Source: Beijerinckiaceae bacterium (GTDB lineage Bacteria > Pseudomonadota > Alphaproteobacteria > Rhizobiales > Beijerinckiaceae). Taken from it: a stretch of 64,000 nucleotides of DNA. Location: contig CP024846.1 in the NCBI GenBank assembly GCA_004564215.1, positions 1,922,001 to 1,986,000 of the forward strand, in the 5' to 3' direction. The notes below the pieces were generated by a model, which was given only the letters and a program-made list of their open reading frames with translations, was not told the origin of the DNA and ran no database searches. Each line of letters opens with the position of its first letter. The first letter of the stretch is position 1. Made by a program: the position numbers and the translations under genes. Positions 44,721 through 53,725 of this stretch are shown here, one piece after another.

Positions 44721-44762
44721 CTCATGCCCTCCTGCATAGTTTTTGTTGATTGAATTCCCGAA

Positions 44763-45902
44763 TTACGTCGCGGCTTGAAAGTTTGGATGCACGAGCGCTC
44801 CGTCCTTGGTGAGCAAGGTTGCCTTGACGAGTTCGTCATCCCATTTGATCGCGAGCGTCTTGGTTTTTGGATCGATCATGGTTTCGATGAAGGCCAACAG
44901 GTTCTTTGCGTAAAGCGCCGAAGCTGTGGCGGACAGACGTCCCGCCACATTCAAATTGCCGACGATCTTGACACCATTTTTTGTGACGACCAGTTCACCG
45001 GGTTTTGACAATTCACAATTTCCCCCGCGCTCCACGGCAAGATCGACGATCACCGAGCCGGGCCGCATCGAGTCCACCATGGCGGTGGTCAGAAGAACCG
45101 GCGCCGCGCGTCCTGGAATCAGCGCGGTCGTAATGACGATATCCTGGGAAGCGATATGGGAAGCGGTCAGCTCCGCCTGCTTTGCCCTATATTCCGGCGA
45201 CATTTCCTTGGCGTAGCCTGCCGCCGTTTCGGCCTGTTTGAATTCCTCGTCTTCGACCGCGACGAATTTCGCCCCGAGCGACACCACCTGCTCTTTGGTG
45301 GCCGGCCGGACGTCCGTCGCGGTGACGATGGCGGCGAGCTTGCGGGCGGTGGCGATCGCCTGCAATCCGGCAACGCCAACACCCATGACAAAGATTTTCG
45401 CGGGCTGGATCATTCCCGCCGCCGTCATCATCATCGGAATGACGCGGCCATAATGGGCGGCGGCATCGATCACCGCCAGGTAGCCGGCGAGATTGGCTTG
45501 ACTGGACAGGACGTCCATCGTTTGCGCCCTGGTGATGCGCGGCATCAATTCCATGGCAAAGGCGGAGACGCCAGCCGCCGCCAAGGCTTTCAGGGCATCG
45601 ACATGTCCATAGGGGTCCATGACCGCGATCACCACGGCGCCCGGCTTGGCGCCCGCGGTTTCCGCCGCGCTTGGCCGCCGGACCCTAAGTATAATGTCGG
45701 CGTCTCGCACGGTCGCAGCGGCGTCGGGCTCGATCTTCGCCCCCGCCGCCACAAATTCCTCATCTAGGATGCCGGATTTTAATCCGGCGCCGGTTTGCAC
45801 TTTGACTTCCGCGCCGAGTGCGGCAAGTTTCTTGGCTGTTTCGGGCGTCGCGGCAACGCGGCCCTCAGCGGGATCATTTTCGGCGGGGATGGCGATCAGC
45901 AT
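44763..45902 (-). CDS. pntAA: NAD(P) transhydrogenase alpha subunit, NAD-binding part
   Basis: A 379-residue cytosolic protein with two Rossmann-like domains. The sequence MLIAIPAENDPAEGRVAATPE, the SSQANLAGY region and VMGVGVAGLQAIATARKL (dinucleotide-binding) are as in R. rubrum PntA1. It oxidises NADH and hands hydride to the NADP site of PntB. First of the three pnt genes; a small cytochrome oxidase gene lies 104 bases upstream on the same strand. Confidence 0.93.
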   Translation of the reverse strand: MLIAIPAENDPAEGRVAATPETAKKLAALGAEVKVQTGAGLKSGILDEEFVAAGAKIEPDAAATVRDADIILRVRRPSAAETAGAKPGAVVIAVMDPYGHVDALKALAAAGVSAFAMELMPRITRAQTMDVLSSQANLAGYLAVIDAAAHYGRVIPMMMTAAGMIQPAKIFVMGVGVAGLQAIATARKLAAIVTATDVRPATKEQVVSLGAKFVAVEDEEFKQAETAAGYAKEMSPEYRAKQAELTASHIASQDIVITTALIPGRAAPVLLTTAMVDSMRPGSVIVDLAVERGGNCELSKPGELVVTKNGVKIVGNLNVAGRLSATASALYAKNLLAFIETMIDPKTKTLAIKWDDELVKATLLTKDGALVHPNFQAAT

Positions 45903-46006
45903 GAATGACTCCGGGGAACTCTGGAAGCTTCGACCCAGCCCGATTTGTGTCTTTCGGTCAAGTCATCGCTGACCGCCAGAGCTGGTGTCTCGACCGGCGG
46001 GCGGCA

Positions 46007-46156
46007 TTAGCCCCAGAAAAAGGCTAGGAAAGCGAGAACGAGGACCGAACCCGCCACAGCATATTGGATAAGCCGGATAAACATCCGGTAAGTCTTCTCG
46101 TGCTCGTCGTAATCCATGCCGGAATGACCTGCGGGTTGAGCATGATTTTCAGCCAT
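46007..46156 (-). CDS. aa3-type cytochrome c oxidase subunit IV
   Basis: A 49-residue membrane peptide. A charged N-terminal part with MDYDEHEKTYRMFIRLIQYAV leads into one helix (AGSVLVLAFLAFFWG). The EHEKTY-F pattern is diagnostic for the small bacterial aa3 subunit IV. ATG 46156 follows AAGGTGG by a short spacer. Found in most alphaproteobacteria directly upstream of pntAA, as here; the reason for this link is unknown. Confidence 0.85.
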   Translation of the reverse strand: MAENHAQPAGHSGMDYDEHEKTYRMFIRLIQYAVAGSVLVLAFLAFFWG

Positions 46157-46340
46157 TGTGCCCACCTTTGTTGCGGATTTAGTGTCATTGTAGCTTTCGC
46201 AATGATTTAATCCCCGCGCAAGAGGGAAAAGCCCAGCGAATGCCAATTTTTTATGCAACTAACGGCTTCTGATTACGCGATAAGGTTTTTCCAACAATGT
46301 TTACTCCACACCCGGCGCGATGCGCGCGTGACGCGCCGCC

Positions 46341-47708
46341 TTAAGTCGGACCTGCCAGACCCGCTTCAGAGAGTGCTTGTTCCTGGCGCCGGCCCAAGGT
46401 CTCTGCCGAAAACTTGCCCATCGTTTCATGGAATAATTGATAGAAGTTCAATTTTGCGTCGAGATGAAGGAATGCGCTGCCAAGGCCAATTGCGGCGCGA
46501 TCCATGAAAACAAACTCGCGCGGCACCAGCACCGGGCCTCTTTTCTTCAAAGCTTGGTGGACCGAGAAGGCCTCCTTGCGGCCATATTGGCCAGGCGCCA
46601 CCCCGTCGGCGACGCTGCGGACCCGGTTATCGAGGAGCGGCGCATAGATAAAGCGCGCCCAAATGTTCAAGATTTCGGCGAGGTCTTTGGTCAGGCCGCG
46701 AAAGCCCCAAGTCTCATAGGCATGGACCGTGCGGGCGAAATCATGCTGCAGCAGCCCCTCGTAGAGGTCCACCACGCCGCCGACAAAGGTCGGCGTAAAA
46801 ATTCGCACGCAGCCATAATCCAGAAGGTTTATGCCGCGCGCCTCGCCCTCTTCCTCGGTTCCAAAGACCGTGTAGTTGCCGAGGTGCGGATCGCCATGGA
46901 TGATCCCGAACTGGCTGAACGGAATCCACCACGCCTTGAACATCGCACGGGCGATGCGATTGCGTGACTCTTCTCCGGCTTGCTTGAAGTCAAGCAATTT
47001 GCCGCCTTCGAGCCAATCCATCGTCAGCAGCCGGCCGGTCGAAAGTTCCGGCCGCGCACGCGGCACGCGAACGTCCTCGACATCGGCAAGGATCGATCCA
47101 TACAGCATCATATGCTTGGCTTCACGATAATAATCGAGTTCCTCGCGGACGCGATCGGCGATCTCCTTGGTCATCTCCCTTGTGTCGATCACCGGGTTGA
47201 GGCGGCGATGCAAGGCGAATACGACATCGAGCTGACGAAGATCAGCTTCGACCGCTGATTTCATGTCCGGGTACTGCAATTTGCAGGCGAGCGCTGTGCC
47301 GTCCTTGGCAACGGCCCGGTGCACTTGACCGAGCGAAGCCGCCGCCGCCGGATGGGGATCAAACGACGCAAAATGCGATAGCCAGTCGGTCCCGAGCTCG
47401 GCCTGCATCCGCCGCTTGACGAAGGCCGCGCCCATTGGAGGCGCCTCGCTTTGCAGCTTCTGCAATTCCTCGGCGTATTCCGGCGGCAGAAGGTCGGGGA
47501 CGCTCGCCATCATTTGGGCGACCTTCATCATCGGCCCCTTGAGGCCCCCCAGCGCTTGCGCCAAGGCCGCGGCATGGGTGCCCCAAGCCCCGCTGCCTCC
47601 GATAAGACGGGTACTGGCAATTCGGGCGGCGATCCCGCCAACATTGGCACCAACGCGGGCGTAGCGCGCCGCGCGGGCGGAAAATCGGTTGCCTTCCTCG
47701 TCTTTCAT
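46341..47708 (-). CDS. ABC1/UbiB-like atypical protein kinase
   Basis: A 455-residue kinase-like fold. The N-terminal segment LKGPMMKVAQMMASVPD corresponds to the KxGQ motif but reads KVAQ; the Ala-rich loop is AAAASLGQVHRA, the catalytic Lys lies in ALACKLQYPD, and GIIHGDPHLGNY and LLDYGCVRIF hold the metal-binding residues. Homologues support ubiquinone synthesis or lipid transport. There is no C-terminal membrane helix as in UbiB, and no ubi genes adjoin, so I leave the role open. Single gene, with palindromic repeats upstream of its start. Confidence 0.85.
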   Translation of the reverse strand: MKDEEGNRFSARAARYARVGANVGGIAARIASTRLIGGSGAWGTHAAALAQALGGLKGPMMKVAQMMASVPDLLPPEYAEELQKLQSEAPPMGAAFVKRRMQAELGTDWLSHFASFDPHPAAAASLGQVHRAVAKDGTALACKLQYPDMKSAVEADLRQLDVVFALHRRLNPVIDTREMTKEIADRVREELDYYREAKHMMLYGSILADVEDVRVPRARPELSTGRLLTMDWLEGGKLLDFKQAGEESRNRIARAMFKAWWIPFSQFGIIHGDPHLGNYTVFGTEEEGEARGINLLDYGCVRIFTPTFVGGVVDLYEGLLQHDFARTVHAYETWGFRGLTKDLAEILNIWARFIYAPLLDNRVRSVADGVAPGQYGRKEAFSVHQALKKRGPVLVPREFVFMDRAAIGLGSAFLHLDAKLNFYQLFHETMGKFSAETLGRRQEQALSEAGLAGPT

Positions 47709-47760
47709 GCAGACTCGTTGTTTCTTGAAAATTCCCGCGCATGCGGAGCTGCCTGCTCCT

Positions 47761-47815
47761 CTAAAGCGGGATGAGGAAAAGTGGAAGCCGGTTTTCCGCC
47801 CGCATCCCGCTCTAA
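47761..47815. repeat. TA-flanked palindromic repeat sharing IS630 end sequence
   Basis: A 55-base unit CTAAAGCGGGATGAG ... CATCCCGCTCTAA with an internal GGAAAA/TTTTCC stem. Its outer AGCGGGATGAG equals the inverted repeat of the IS630 element at 9067-10116, and TA stands at both ends. Confidence 0.6.
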
Positions 47816-47827
47816 ACTTTTGGAATC

Positions 47828-47878
47828 GATCACGTTCATGATTTTGGATTGAGTCAATCCAAAATCATGAACGTGATC
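47828..47878. repeat. Perfect 51-bp palindrome
   Basis: Two exact 25-base arms (outer end GATCACGTTCATGATTTTGG) around a single G. It ends at the stop codon of a small minus-strand gene, and could act as that gene's terminator, but there is no T-run. It neighbours the TA-flanked repeat at 47761. Confidence 0.7.
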
Positions 47879-48078
47879 TAAGCTGAACCAAGCGCCGCAA
47901 GAAGCAAAATTTGTCCCTTCACGGAGACTTGTAGCCTTTCTCGACTTCGATCGCCCCCCTTAAGTTTGAGGCGTTTGCCGCTTTGGCTCTCACAGGTCAA
48001 CTCCCAGGGCGTGCTGTCGCGGAACCCACCGAGCTCCGACTCGCTGAATCCAGCAATCTGCTCGTCGATAAGTCCCAT
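47878..48078 (-). CDS. Small hypothetical protein
   Basis: A 66-residue frame. AGGAG lies about six bases before the ATG, which makes expression believable. No known family is recognised. The sequence is mixed: an acidic helix (GLIDEQIAGFSESELGGF), a basic centre rich in Lys/Arg (KRLKLKGGDRSRERL) and a hydrophobic end (ILLLAALGSA). Its stop lies at the edge of a 51-base perfect palindrome. Could be spurious. Confidence 0.4.
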   Translation of the reverse strand: MGLIDEQIAGFSESELGGFRDSTPWELTCESQSGKRLKLKGGDRSRERLQVSVKGQILLLAALGSA

Positions 48079-48191
48079 TCCCAACTCCTGGCAATATCGC
48101 GTCCATTTTTTATGAATCCATTGACAAACCCGTTATGCCAAGTCGCCAACGGCGGTCTTGCCAAAAGAAGCCTGGCGGGCGAAAAGCCGGC

Positions 48192-50075
48192 ATGCTCCAC
48201 ATCAACGACATCACATTAAGGCTCGGGCCGCGGGTTCTCTTCGACAAGGCGACCGCGGCGCTCCCCGACTTTGCCAGGGTCGGCATGGTCGGCCGCAATG
48301 GCGCCGGGAAGACGACACTGTTTCGAATGATCGCGGGGGAGCTGGCACCGGAAACGGGGTCCATCTCCATCCCACGCGCGATGCGCCTCGGGCGAGTCGA
48401 GCAAGAGGCGCCGGGCGGCCCGCAGAGCCTGATCGATTTCGTGCTGGACGCGGATGTCGAGCGGGCACGCCTGATGGCCGAAGCCGAAGCCGCGACCGAT
48501 CCGGCCCGCATCAGCGAAATTCAGATGCGCCTCGTGGATATTCTGGCGCATGCGGCGCCGGCCCGCGCGGCACGCATTCTATCGGGTCTTGGCTTTGACG
48601 AAGCCGCCCAGCAGCGCGCGCTGTCTGAATTCTCGGGCGGCTGGCGCATGCGCGTCGCGCTCGCCGCCGTGCTGTTTTCCAGCCCGGATCTCCTACTCCT
48701 CGACGAGCCGACCAATTATCTCGATCTCGAAGGCACGCTGTGGCTGATCGATTATCTCCAGCGCTATCGGGCAACCGTCCTGGTCATCAGCCATGACCGC
48801 GATCTGCTCGACGCGGTATCCGATCATATCTTGCACCTCGATCAGGCCAAGCTCACCCTCTGGCGCGGCAATTATTCAAGTTTCGAGCGGCAGCGGCGCG
48901 AGCAGCAGGCAATCTTGCTCAAACACAAGAAGAAGCAGGATGAGCAGCGCAAACATCTCCAATCCTTCGTCGATCGCTTCCGCGCCAAGGCGACCAAGGC
49001 GGCTCAAGCGCAGTCACGCCTGAAAATGCTGGCGCGCATGGAGCCGGTGACGGCGATCGTCGACGGACATGTTTTGCCGTTTCACCTGCCCTCGCCGCAC
49101 AAGCCATTGAGTCCTCCGATCGTCGCGATGGAGGATGCCAGCACGGGATATGGCGAAGAGCCGGTGTTGCGGCGCCTTTCGCTGAATATTTCCGACGATG
49201 ACCGGATAGGTCTTTTGGGTGCCAATGGGAATGGCAAATCGACCTTCGCCAAGCTCGTTGCCGGACGGCTCAAAGCCCTCAGCGGCACGGTCCGCCGCTC
49301 TTCAAAACTAGAAGTTGGTTTCTTCGCGCAGCATCAGGTCGACGATCTCGACGAAAAGGCGACGCCCTATCAATGCGTCGCCGCGCTCATGCGCGAGGGC
49401 ACGGAGGCCAAGATCCGCGCGAAATGCGCCCAACTCGGTTTTCCCAATGTGAAAGCCGACACCAAGGTCGAGCAATTGTCGGGCGGTGAAAAAGCCCGGC
49501 TTCTTCTCGGCCTCGCCAGCTTCAAGGGGCCTCATCTTTTGATTCTCGACGAACCGACCAACCATCTTGATATCGATAGCCGCGCCGCTTTGATCGAGGC
49601 GATCAACGATTACCGGGGCGCGATCATTCTCGTGTCGCATGACAGGCATCTGCTCGATGCTTGCGCCGATCGGCTCTGGCTGGTCGAAGAGGGTACGGTG
49701 AAAACCTTCGACGGCGACATCGACGATTACAAGAAATATGTTCTCGATCGGGCGAGTGGCGGGAACGGTCGGCAAACCAAAAAGGAACGCGTGGAAGCTC
49801 GCCAAACCCCCGAGCGGCGGGAGAGTCCACGGACCGCCAAGGATTTTGTCCAGCTGAACAAACGCATCGCGGCAGTCGAAGACAAGCTGCGGAAGTATCA
49901 GGATTTGATCGCGCGCATCGACAAGGCGCTGGCCGACCCGGCGGCCTTCAGCAAGGATCAAGCCAAGGCCGCCGTTTTGGCTGCGCAACGCGGCGAACTC
50001 GAACGCGCGCTCCATTCAACCGAAGAAGAATGGCTGAGCCTCACGGGCGAGTTCGAGGCCGCGCGGGCCGAATAG
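48192..50075 (+). CDS. ABC-F family ATPase (YheS/Uup-like)
   Basis: A 627-residue protein with two ABC cassettes and no membrane part. Cassette 1: GRNGAGKTTLF, signature LSEFSGGWRMRVALA, LLLLDEPTNYLDLE. Linker about residues 235-320 is charged (the P-site tRNA interaction region). Cassette 2: GANGNGKSTF, LSGGEKARLLL, LLILDEPTNHLDID. A C-terminal coiled coil (residues 560-627, RIAAVEDKLRKYQDLIARID) is typical of Uup/YheS. These proteins act on ribosomes to resolve stalled or slow translation. Start at ATG 48192 because it aligns with family starts; an upstream frame is open but unlike. Confidence 0.88.
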   Translation: MLHINDITLRLGPRVLFDKATAALPDFARVGMVGRNGAGKTTLFRMIAGELAPETGSISIPRAMRLGRVEQEAPGGPQSLIDFVLDADVERARLMAEAEAATDPARISEIQMRLVDILAHAAPARAARILSGLGFDEAAQQRALSEFSGGWRMRVALAAVLFSSPDLLLLDEPTNYLDLEGTLWLIDYLQRYRATVLVISHDRDLLDAVSDHILHLDQAKLTLWRGNYSSFERQRREQQAILLKHKKKQDEQRKHLQSFVDRFRAKATKAAQAQSRLKMLARMEPVTAIVDGHVLPFHLPSPHKPLSPPIVAMEDASTGYGEEPVLRRLSLNISDDDRIGLLGANGNGKSTFAKLVAGRLKALSGTVRRSSKLEVGFFAQHQVDDLDEKATPYQCVAALMREGTEAKIRAKCAQLGFPNVKADTKVEQLSGGEKARLLLGLASFKGPHLLILDEPTNHLDIDSRAALIEAINDYRGAIILVSHDRHLLDACADRLWLVEEGTVKTFDGDIDDYKKYVLDRASGGNGRQTKKERVEARQTPERRESPRTAKDFVQLNKRIAAVEDKLRKYQDLIARIDKALADPAAFSKDQAKAAVLAAQRGELERALHSTEEEWLSLTGEFEAARAE

Positions 50076-50107
50076 TTGGATTCAGGGGGTGAAAATCGCC
50101 GCCGTAT

Positions 50108-50719
50108 TCAATGGACTCGGAACTGCAAAAGCTTCCAGGTTCCAAGCCCGAACAGCATCAAGAGCGAGAGCAACACCAGAATGACGAAAATGCGGGTCAG
50201 GAAGTTGAGCTTGATGTTTCGGGTTTGCACTGCCTGCGTTTGAGTTGCAGGACCAGTTGCGGCCGGGGTCGCCGGCGTGCCAAATCCGCTTTGGCGGACA
50301 CAGACCGCCGCAGCGATCGTATCGGTGTAACTGATCGAAAGCAGACAGCCTTGATGCGAGGGTCTGCCGTCAGCATCGAAGCTTAGTTCGATCCCACGCC
50401 GGTCCCCGGCGGAATGGCTCGCCGCGCCGGACTTGATGATCGCACGCTTGGCGGCCAACACGCCTTGAAAGGCCGCCTTGATCGAGGCCTGCTTTAGGCA
50501 ATAGGCGATCTCGGCTGGCGTAAAATTGGACGCGTAGAATTCGTCGAGCGCATAGTCCTCGGCATCCGGCAATGCCGCGATATTCAAAATTTCAAGACCA
50601 AGACCGTTCGGTCCGTCGAGCCCGCCGAAACCTTCCTCGGTTGCGACCGGAGTAATATGGACCAGCGCGCTCTTGCCCTCCGAGAGACTGTTGATCGTGA
50701 ACCGGGCCTGGTTGGTCAT
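50108..50719 (-). CDS. AcpS-like 4'-phosphopantetheinyl transferase domain with C-terminal membrane anchor
   Basis: A 203-residue protein. The core GLGLEILNIAAL, FTPAEIAYCL and FQGVLAAKRAIIKSG follows the holo-ACP synthase order (GIDIVEI, FTxxEIxYC, AAKEAxxKA), though the first Asp is Glu and the KEA motif is KRA, so activity is uncertain. After a Thr/Gln/Pro linker comes a hydrophobic tail LNFLTRIFVILVLLSLLMLFGLG that should anchor it in the membrane facing the cytosol. I chose ATG 50719 since it leaves a compact protein; an upstream extension is possible. It could activate a dedicated carrier protein such as the ACP at 3988. Nothing in its own neighbourhood (ABC-F, TonB receptor) explains it. 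Confidence 0.55.
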   Translation of the reverse strand: MTNQARFTINSLSEGKSALVHITPVATEEGFGGLDGPNGLGLEILNIAALPDAEDYALDEFYASNFTPAEIAYCLKQASIKAAFQGVLAAKRAIIKSGAASHSAGDRRGIELSFDADGRPSHQGCLLSISYTDTIAAAVCVRQSGFGTPATPAATGPATQTQAVQTRNIKLNFLTRIFVILVLLSLLMLFGLGTWKLLQFRVH

Positions 50720-50852
50720 GAAAATCCAAGCGATCGTAAGAGCGTTAACTTTGCTTATCGCCAGAGTTAGCCCATGCCGTCCGTGAAGGAAAGCCCCTGT
50801 GGCCAAGGCTTCCCCATGTTTGGTCAATCGCTACCGCGCTCTCCAAAACTCC

Positions 50853-53258
50853 TCAAAAAATGACTTTTACGCCGCCATAGAAGGAGATCGGCTGCAACGG
50901 TGTGACCGTCCGCGGATTTCCGCTGAAGGGGATTGGCGAGGCGAGCTGAGCATCGGTGCCAGTATCGAAGAACGTGCCGTAGGTTGGATTTCTGTTGTTA
51001 AAAATATTATTGATCAGCCCGAAGAACTGAACATTTTCGTTCACCTGATAGGAGGCATGAAGATTGGTGACCCAATAAAGTGGCAATTTGGGATTCTGGT
51101 TGGCGTCGTCGCCGACCAGATATTGGGAACCGACGATCAGCACATCGGCGCCGAGTTTGAATTGGGGCGTGAAGGCATAGTCTCCGCCGAATTTCAACAA
51201 GTGGCGCGGAATGCCCGGGATATGATCGCCGGGCGTTACCAGGACATTGCCGTCCGCATTGGCGAAAGGATTGTTCGGAGAAGCGAGAGCTGCGGCGAAC
51301 TGATAGGTTGCATCGACGAAGGCGTAATTCACATAGGCAAACAGATTGCCATAGTGGAAGTTTGCTTCGGCCTCGACGCCCTGGCGCAGGGTTGCGGGCA
51401 CATTGGCGAAATATCCGCGCCCTGTGATCGTGCTGGCGAGCGCGACGATGTCATTGGTGCTGTTGGTACGAAAGAACCCGGCCTTCCAATCGACGCGGCC
51501 GGTATCGAACACGGTGTCGCCGCCGCGAAGCCCGGCTTCAAACGTATGCGCCACCACTTGCTGCAACGGGGGGTCGGCGACGAGAGAGTTTTCAAGAAGG
51601 CAGGGCCGTTGCGGATTGGCGCAGTCGAGTTCGAGCGGCGTCGGCGCGCGGTTCGCCTCCGAGTAGCCGCCATAGACGGTTACGGTCGGCAATAGCTTAT
51701 AGGTCAGACCCACCACCGGATTGATTCGCGAAAAACTGTTATTGATATTGAGTTCCGGCGCTTGGCCGGTGACGTCTTCGGTGACGATCTGCGCGATGTT
51801 CAGCCGACCGCCGGCGGTGAGCGCAAGCTCCGGCGTAATATTGAAGGTGTCGAGGGCGTAGACGCCGTAATAGGTCGTGTTGCCTGTGAGGTAGGTGGGC
51901 ACATAGCCGATGCCTCCCAGCGTGCCGATGGTCGTGCCCGAGCCTGCAAAGGGCCCATTGGCGATAACGAAATCCGGGTAAATGTTCCCAAGCTGGCTTG
52001 TGGCGTTAAAACTCAGCAGGCTGCGGTCGACGCTGGCGCCGAAGGTTAGGTAGTTCTGATGGCCAAAGAATTTATCATTGTCGGTCGCCTGCAGCGCCGT
52101 GCCGAAGGTGGTCGCATGCACGGAGGTTCGATCGATGGTGCCATAGACGGCGGTATCGGAAAAAGGGATCGGGCCGTTGCGATTTGAAATCACGAAGGCG
52201 TTTCCATTCGTCACCGCGGGGAAATTGCCGCTGTCGAGGCAAAGAGAGCCGCTGAAACTGTTTGGAATGGAATTATCCGAGCAGTTTTGAATATCGGCGT
52301 CATTGCCGTCGGTATGGTGCTGCCGGAAACTCCGCATGTAAAAATTGCTGGCTATCGACCATTGCGGATTGATGTCGAATTTGCCGGTGAAGGCGAGCGA
52401 GCCCATTTCATTCAGCGTGATCTGCGGCGAGGTGAAAACGGAGCTTTGGTTTTGCTCGAGGAGCAGAACCGGCGTCGGCCCGATCACGCCGAGCGAGTTG
52501 CGGGCCCCCGACGCGATCAAATGAATTTCGTTGCCCGGTGTGCGGTAGCCGAGGTCGCCATAGAGGCGAAACAGCGTCGAGGGGGAAAAAAACCGCCAGC
52601 CGCCGTCGTGGGTCGCATCGCCGGTGGCATAAAGGCTGATGTCGTCGATCTGCTTGCCATATTGGAACATTCCGCTGACGCGGCCGAAGGAGCCGCCCAT
52701 GACCTGCGTCTCAAGCCCTTGCCAGAGGAAACCGTTTTTCATCTGCAGGCTGACCGCGCCGCCGAGCGCATTGAGGCCGAAGATCGGATTATTGGTGAAA
52801 ATGTCGGCCCGATAGATGGCCTGCGGCGGGATCAGATCCCAATTGACGGTGTCGCCAAAAGCCTCGTTGACGCGAATGCCGTTTTGATAGACGGCAAGGC
52901 CTTGCGGGCTGCCTTGCAGCGGCGAGGCGACGAAGCCTCGAAAGCGGAGATCTTGGGAAAATGGATTGCCGTTAATATCGATTGAAACCGCGGCCGGGAT
53001 GCGTTGCTGCAATGTGTCGGTCACGTTTTGGGAGTTTGTGCGGGCGAAATCTTCGGCCGGCAGGGTCTGGACCATGGCGGGGATGTTATCGCGACTTTCA
53101 CCCCCGCCGGGCAAAGGCGAGGTCGCAATGACATCGACTTCCGGAAGCGCGATGGGCGCGGCCGGTTCGGCGGTCTGCGCCAAGCCTTCGGTAATGCCAA
53201 AAGGCAAAAATGCCGCGCTGAGCCACAGAATTCGCGACAAGTCAGATTTGCGCTGCAT
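50853..53258 (-). CDS. TonB-dependent outer-membrane receptor
   Basis: An 801-residue outer-membrane protein. Signal peptide (MQRKSDLSRILWLSAAFLPF to LAQ), a plug domain with LPEVDVIATSP (TonB-box region), DTLQQRIPAAVSIDINGNPF and QDLRFRGFVASPLQGSPQGL, then a 22-strand barrel ending in the expected aromatic residue (GGVKVIF). The plug is closest to receptors for sulfate esters, siderophores or thiamine-like ligands, but I cannot name a ligand. Monocistronic; a 280-base AT-rich leader precedes it. Confidence 0.88.
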   Translation of the reverse strand: MQRKSDLSRILWLSAAFLPFGITEGLAQTAEPAAPIALPEVDVIATSPLPGGGESRDNIPAMVQTLPAEDFARTNSQNVTDTLQQRIPAAVSIDINGNPFSQDLRFRGFVASPLQGSPQGLAVYQNGIRVNEAFGDTVNWDLIPPQAIYRADIFTNNPIFGLNALGGAVSLQMKNGFLWQGLETQVMGGSFGRVSGMFQYGKQIDDISLYATGDATHDGGWRFFSPSTLFRLYGDLGYRTPGNEIHLIASGARNSLGVIGPTPVLLLEQNQSSVFTSPQITLNEMGSLAFTGKFDINPQWSIASNFYMRSFRQHHTDGNDADIQNCSDNSIPNSFSGSLCLDSGNFPAVTNGNAFVISNRNGPIPFSDTAVYGTIDRTSVHATTFGTALQATDNDKFFGHQNYLTFGASVDRSLLSFNATSQLGNIYPDFVIANGPFAGSGTTIGTLGGIGYVPTYLTGNTTYYGVYALDTFNITPELALTAGGRLNIAQIVTEDVTGQAPELNINNSFSRINPVVGLTYKLLPTVTVYGGYSEANRAPTPLELDCANPQRPCLLENSLVADPPLQQVVAHTFEAGLRGGDTVFDTGRVDWKAGFFRTNSTNDIVALASTITGRGYFANVPATLRQGVEAEANFHYGNLFAYVNYAFVDATYQFAAALASPNNPFANADGNVLVTPGDHIPGIPRHLLKFGGDYAFTPQFKLGADVLIVGSQYLVGDDANQNPKLPLYWVTNLHASYQVNENVQFFGLINNIFNNRNPTYGTFFDTGTDAQLASPIPFSGNPRTVTPLQPISFYGGVKVIF

Positions 53259-53538
53259 TTTTTGCTCGCTGGGTACGGATTAGACGGATCGTTTTCTGCA
53301 TTTACAAACAAGTGCAAAGATTAGATTTGAAGATTACAGGTCACAATGGACTTTTGCGATCTTTGGAGAAATAGCTCTCGACTGTTGCACCCTTGCACTA
53401 CAGAAAAACCAGCTTCTTTTTGGAATAGTTCATCTTAAATAATGGAAAAATCCATGCATTTCTTACTCGATCATTGCTTTAACTTCTTGCCGCAGCTAGC
53501 CTTCCCCCACGTAGCCGTCTGGCTCCGCTGTGCAGAAG

Positions 53539-53567
53539 GGTTGACGCGCTCCAACCAATCGGCTAAC
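53539..53567 (+). promoter_or_regulatory. Candidate promoter of the rpsM operon
   Basis: TTGACG at 53539-53544 and TAACGA at 53562-53567 are 17 bases apart, upstream of rpsM by 158 bases. A GC hairpin (GCCGCCC / GGGCGGC, about 53680-53705) in the leader could be a ribosomal-protein binding site. The whole gap 53259-53725 holds no gene. Confidence 0.35.
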
Positions 53568-53725
53568 GAACTCCTTTCCGCCTGAGACGACGTTTCCCGG
53601 GGGCTCTTGTTTCGCCCCAGGGTTGCTTTTGCTTTGGCGTCCCACAAGGGCCGGCCTCCACCGGACGTGGGATAGACCCTTGCCGCCCTCCTAAACAGGG
53701 GCGGCCTAAAAATGGAGACTGGGTT

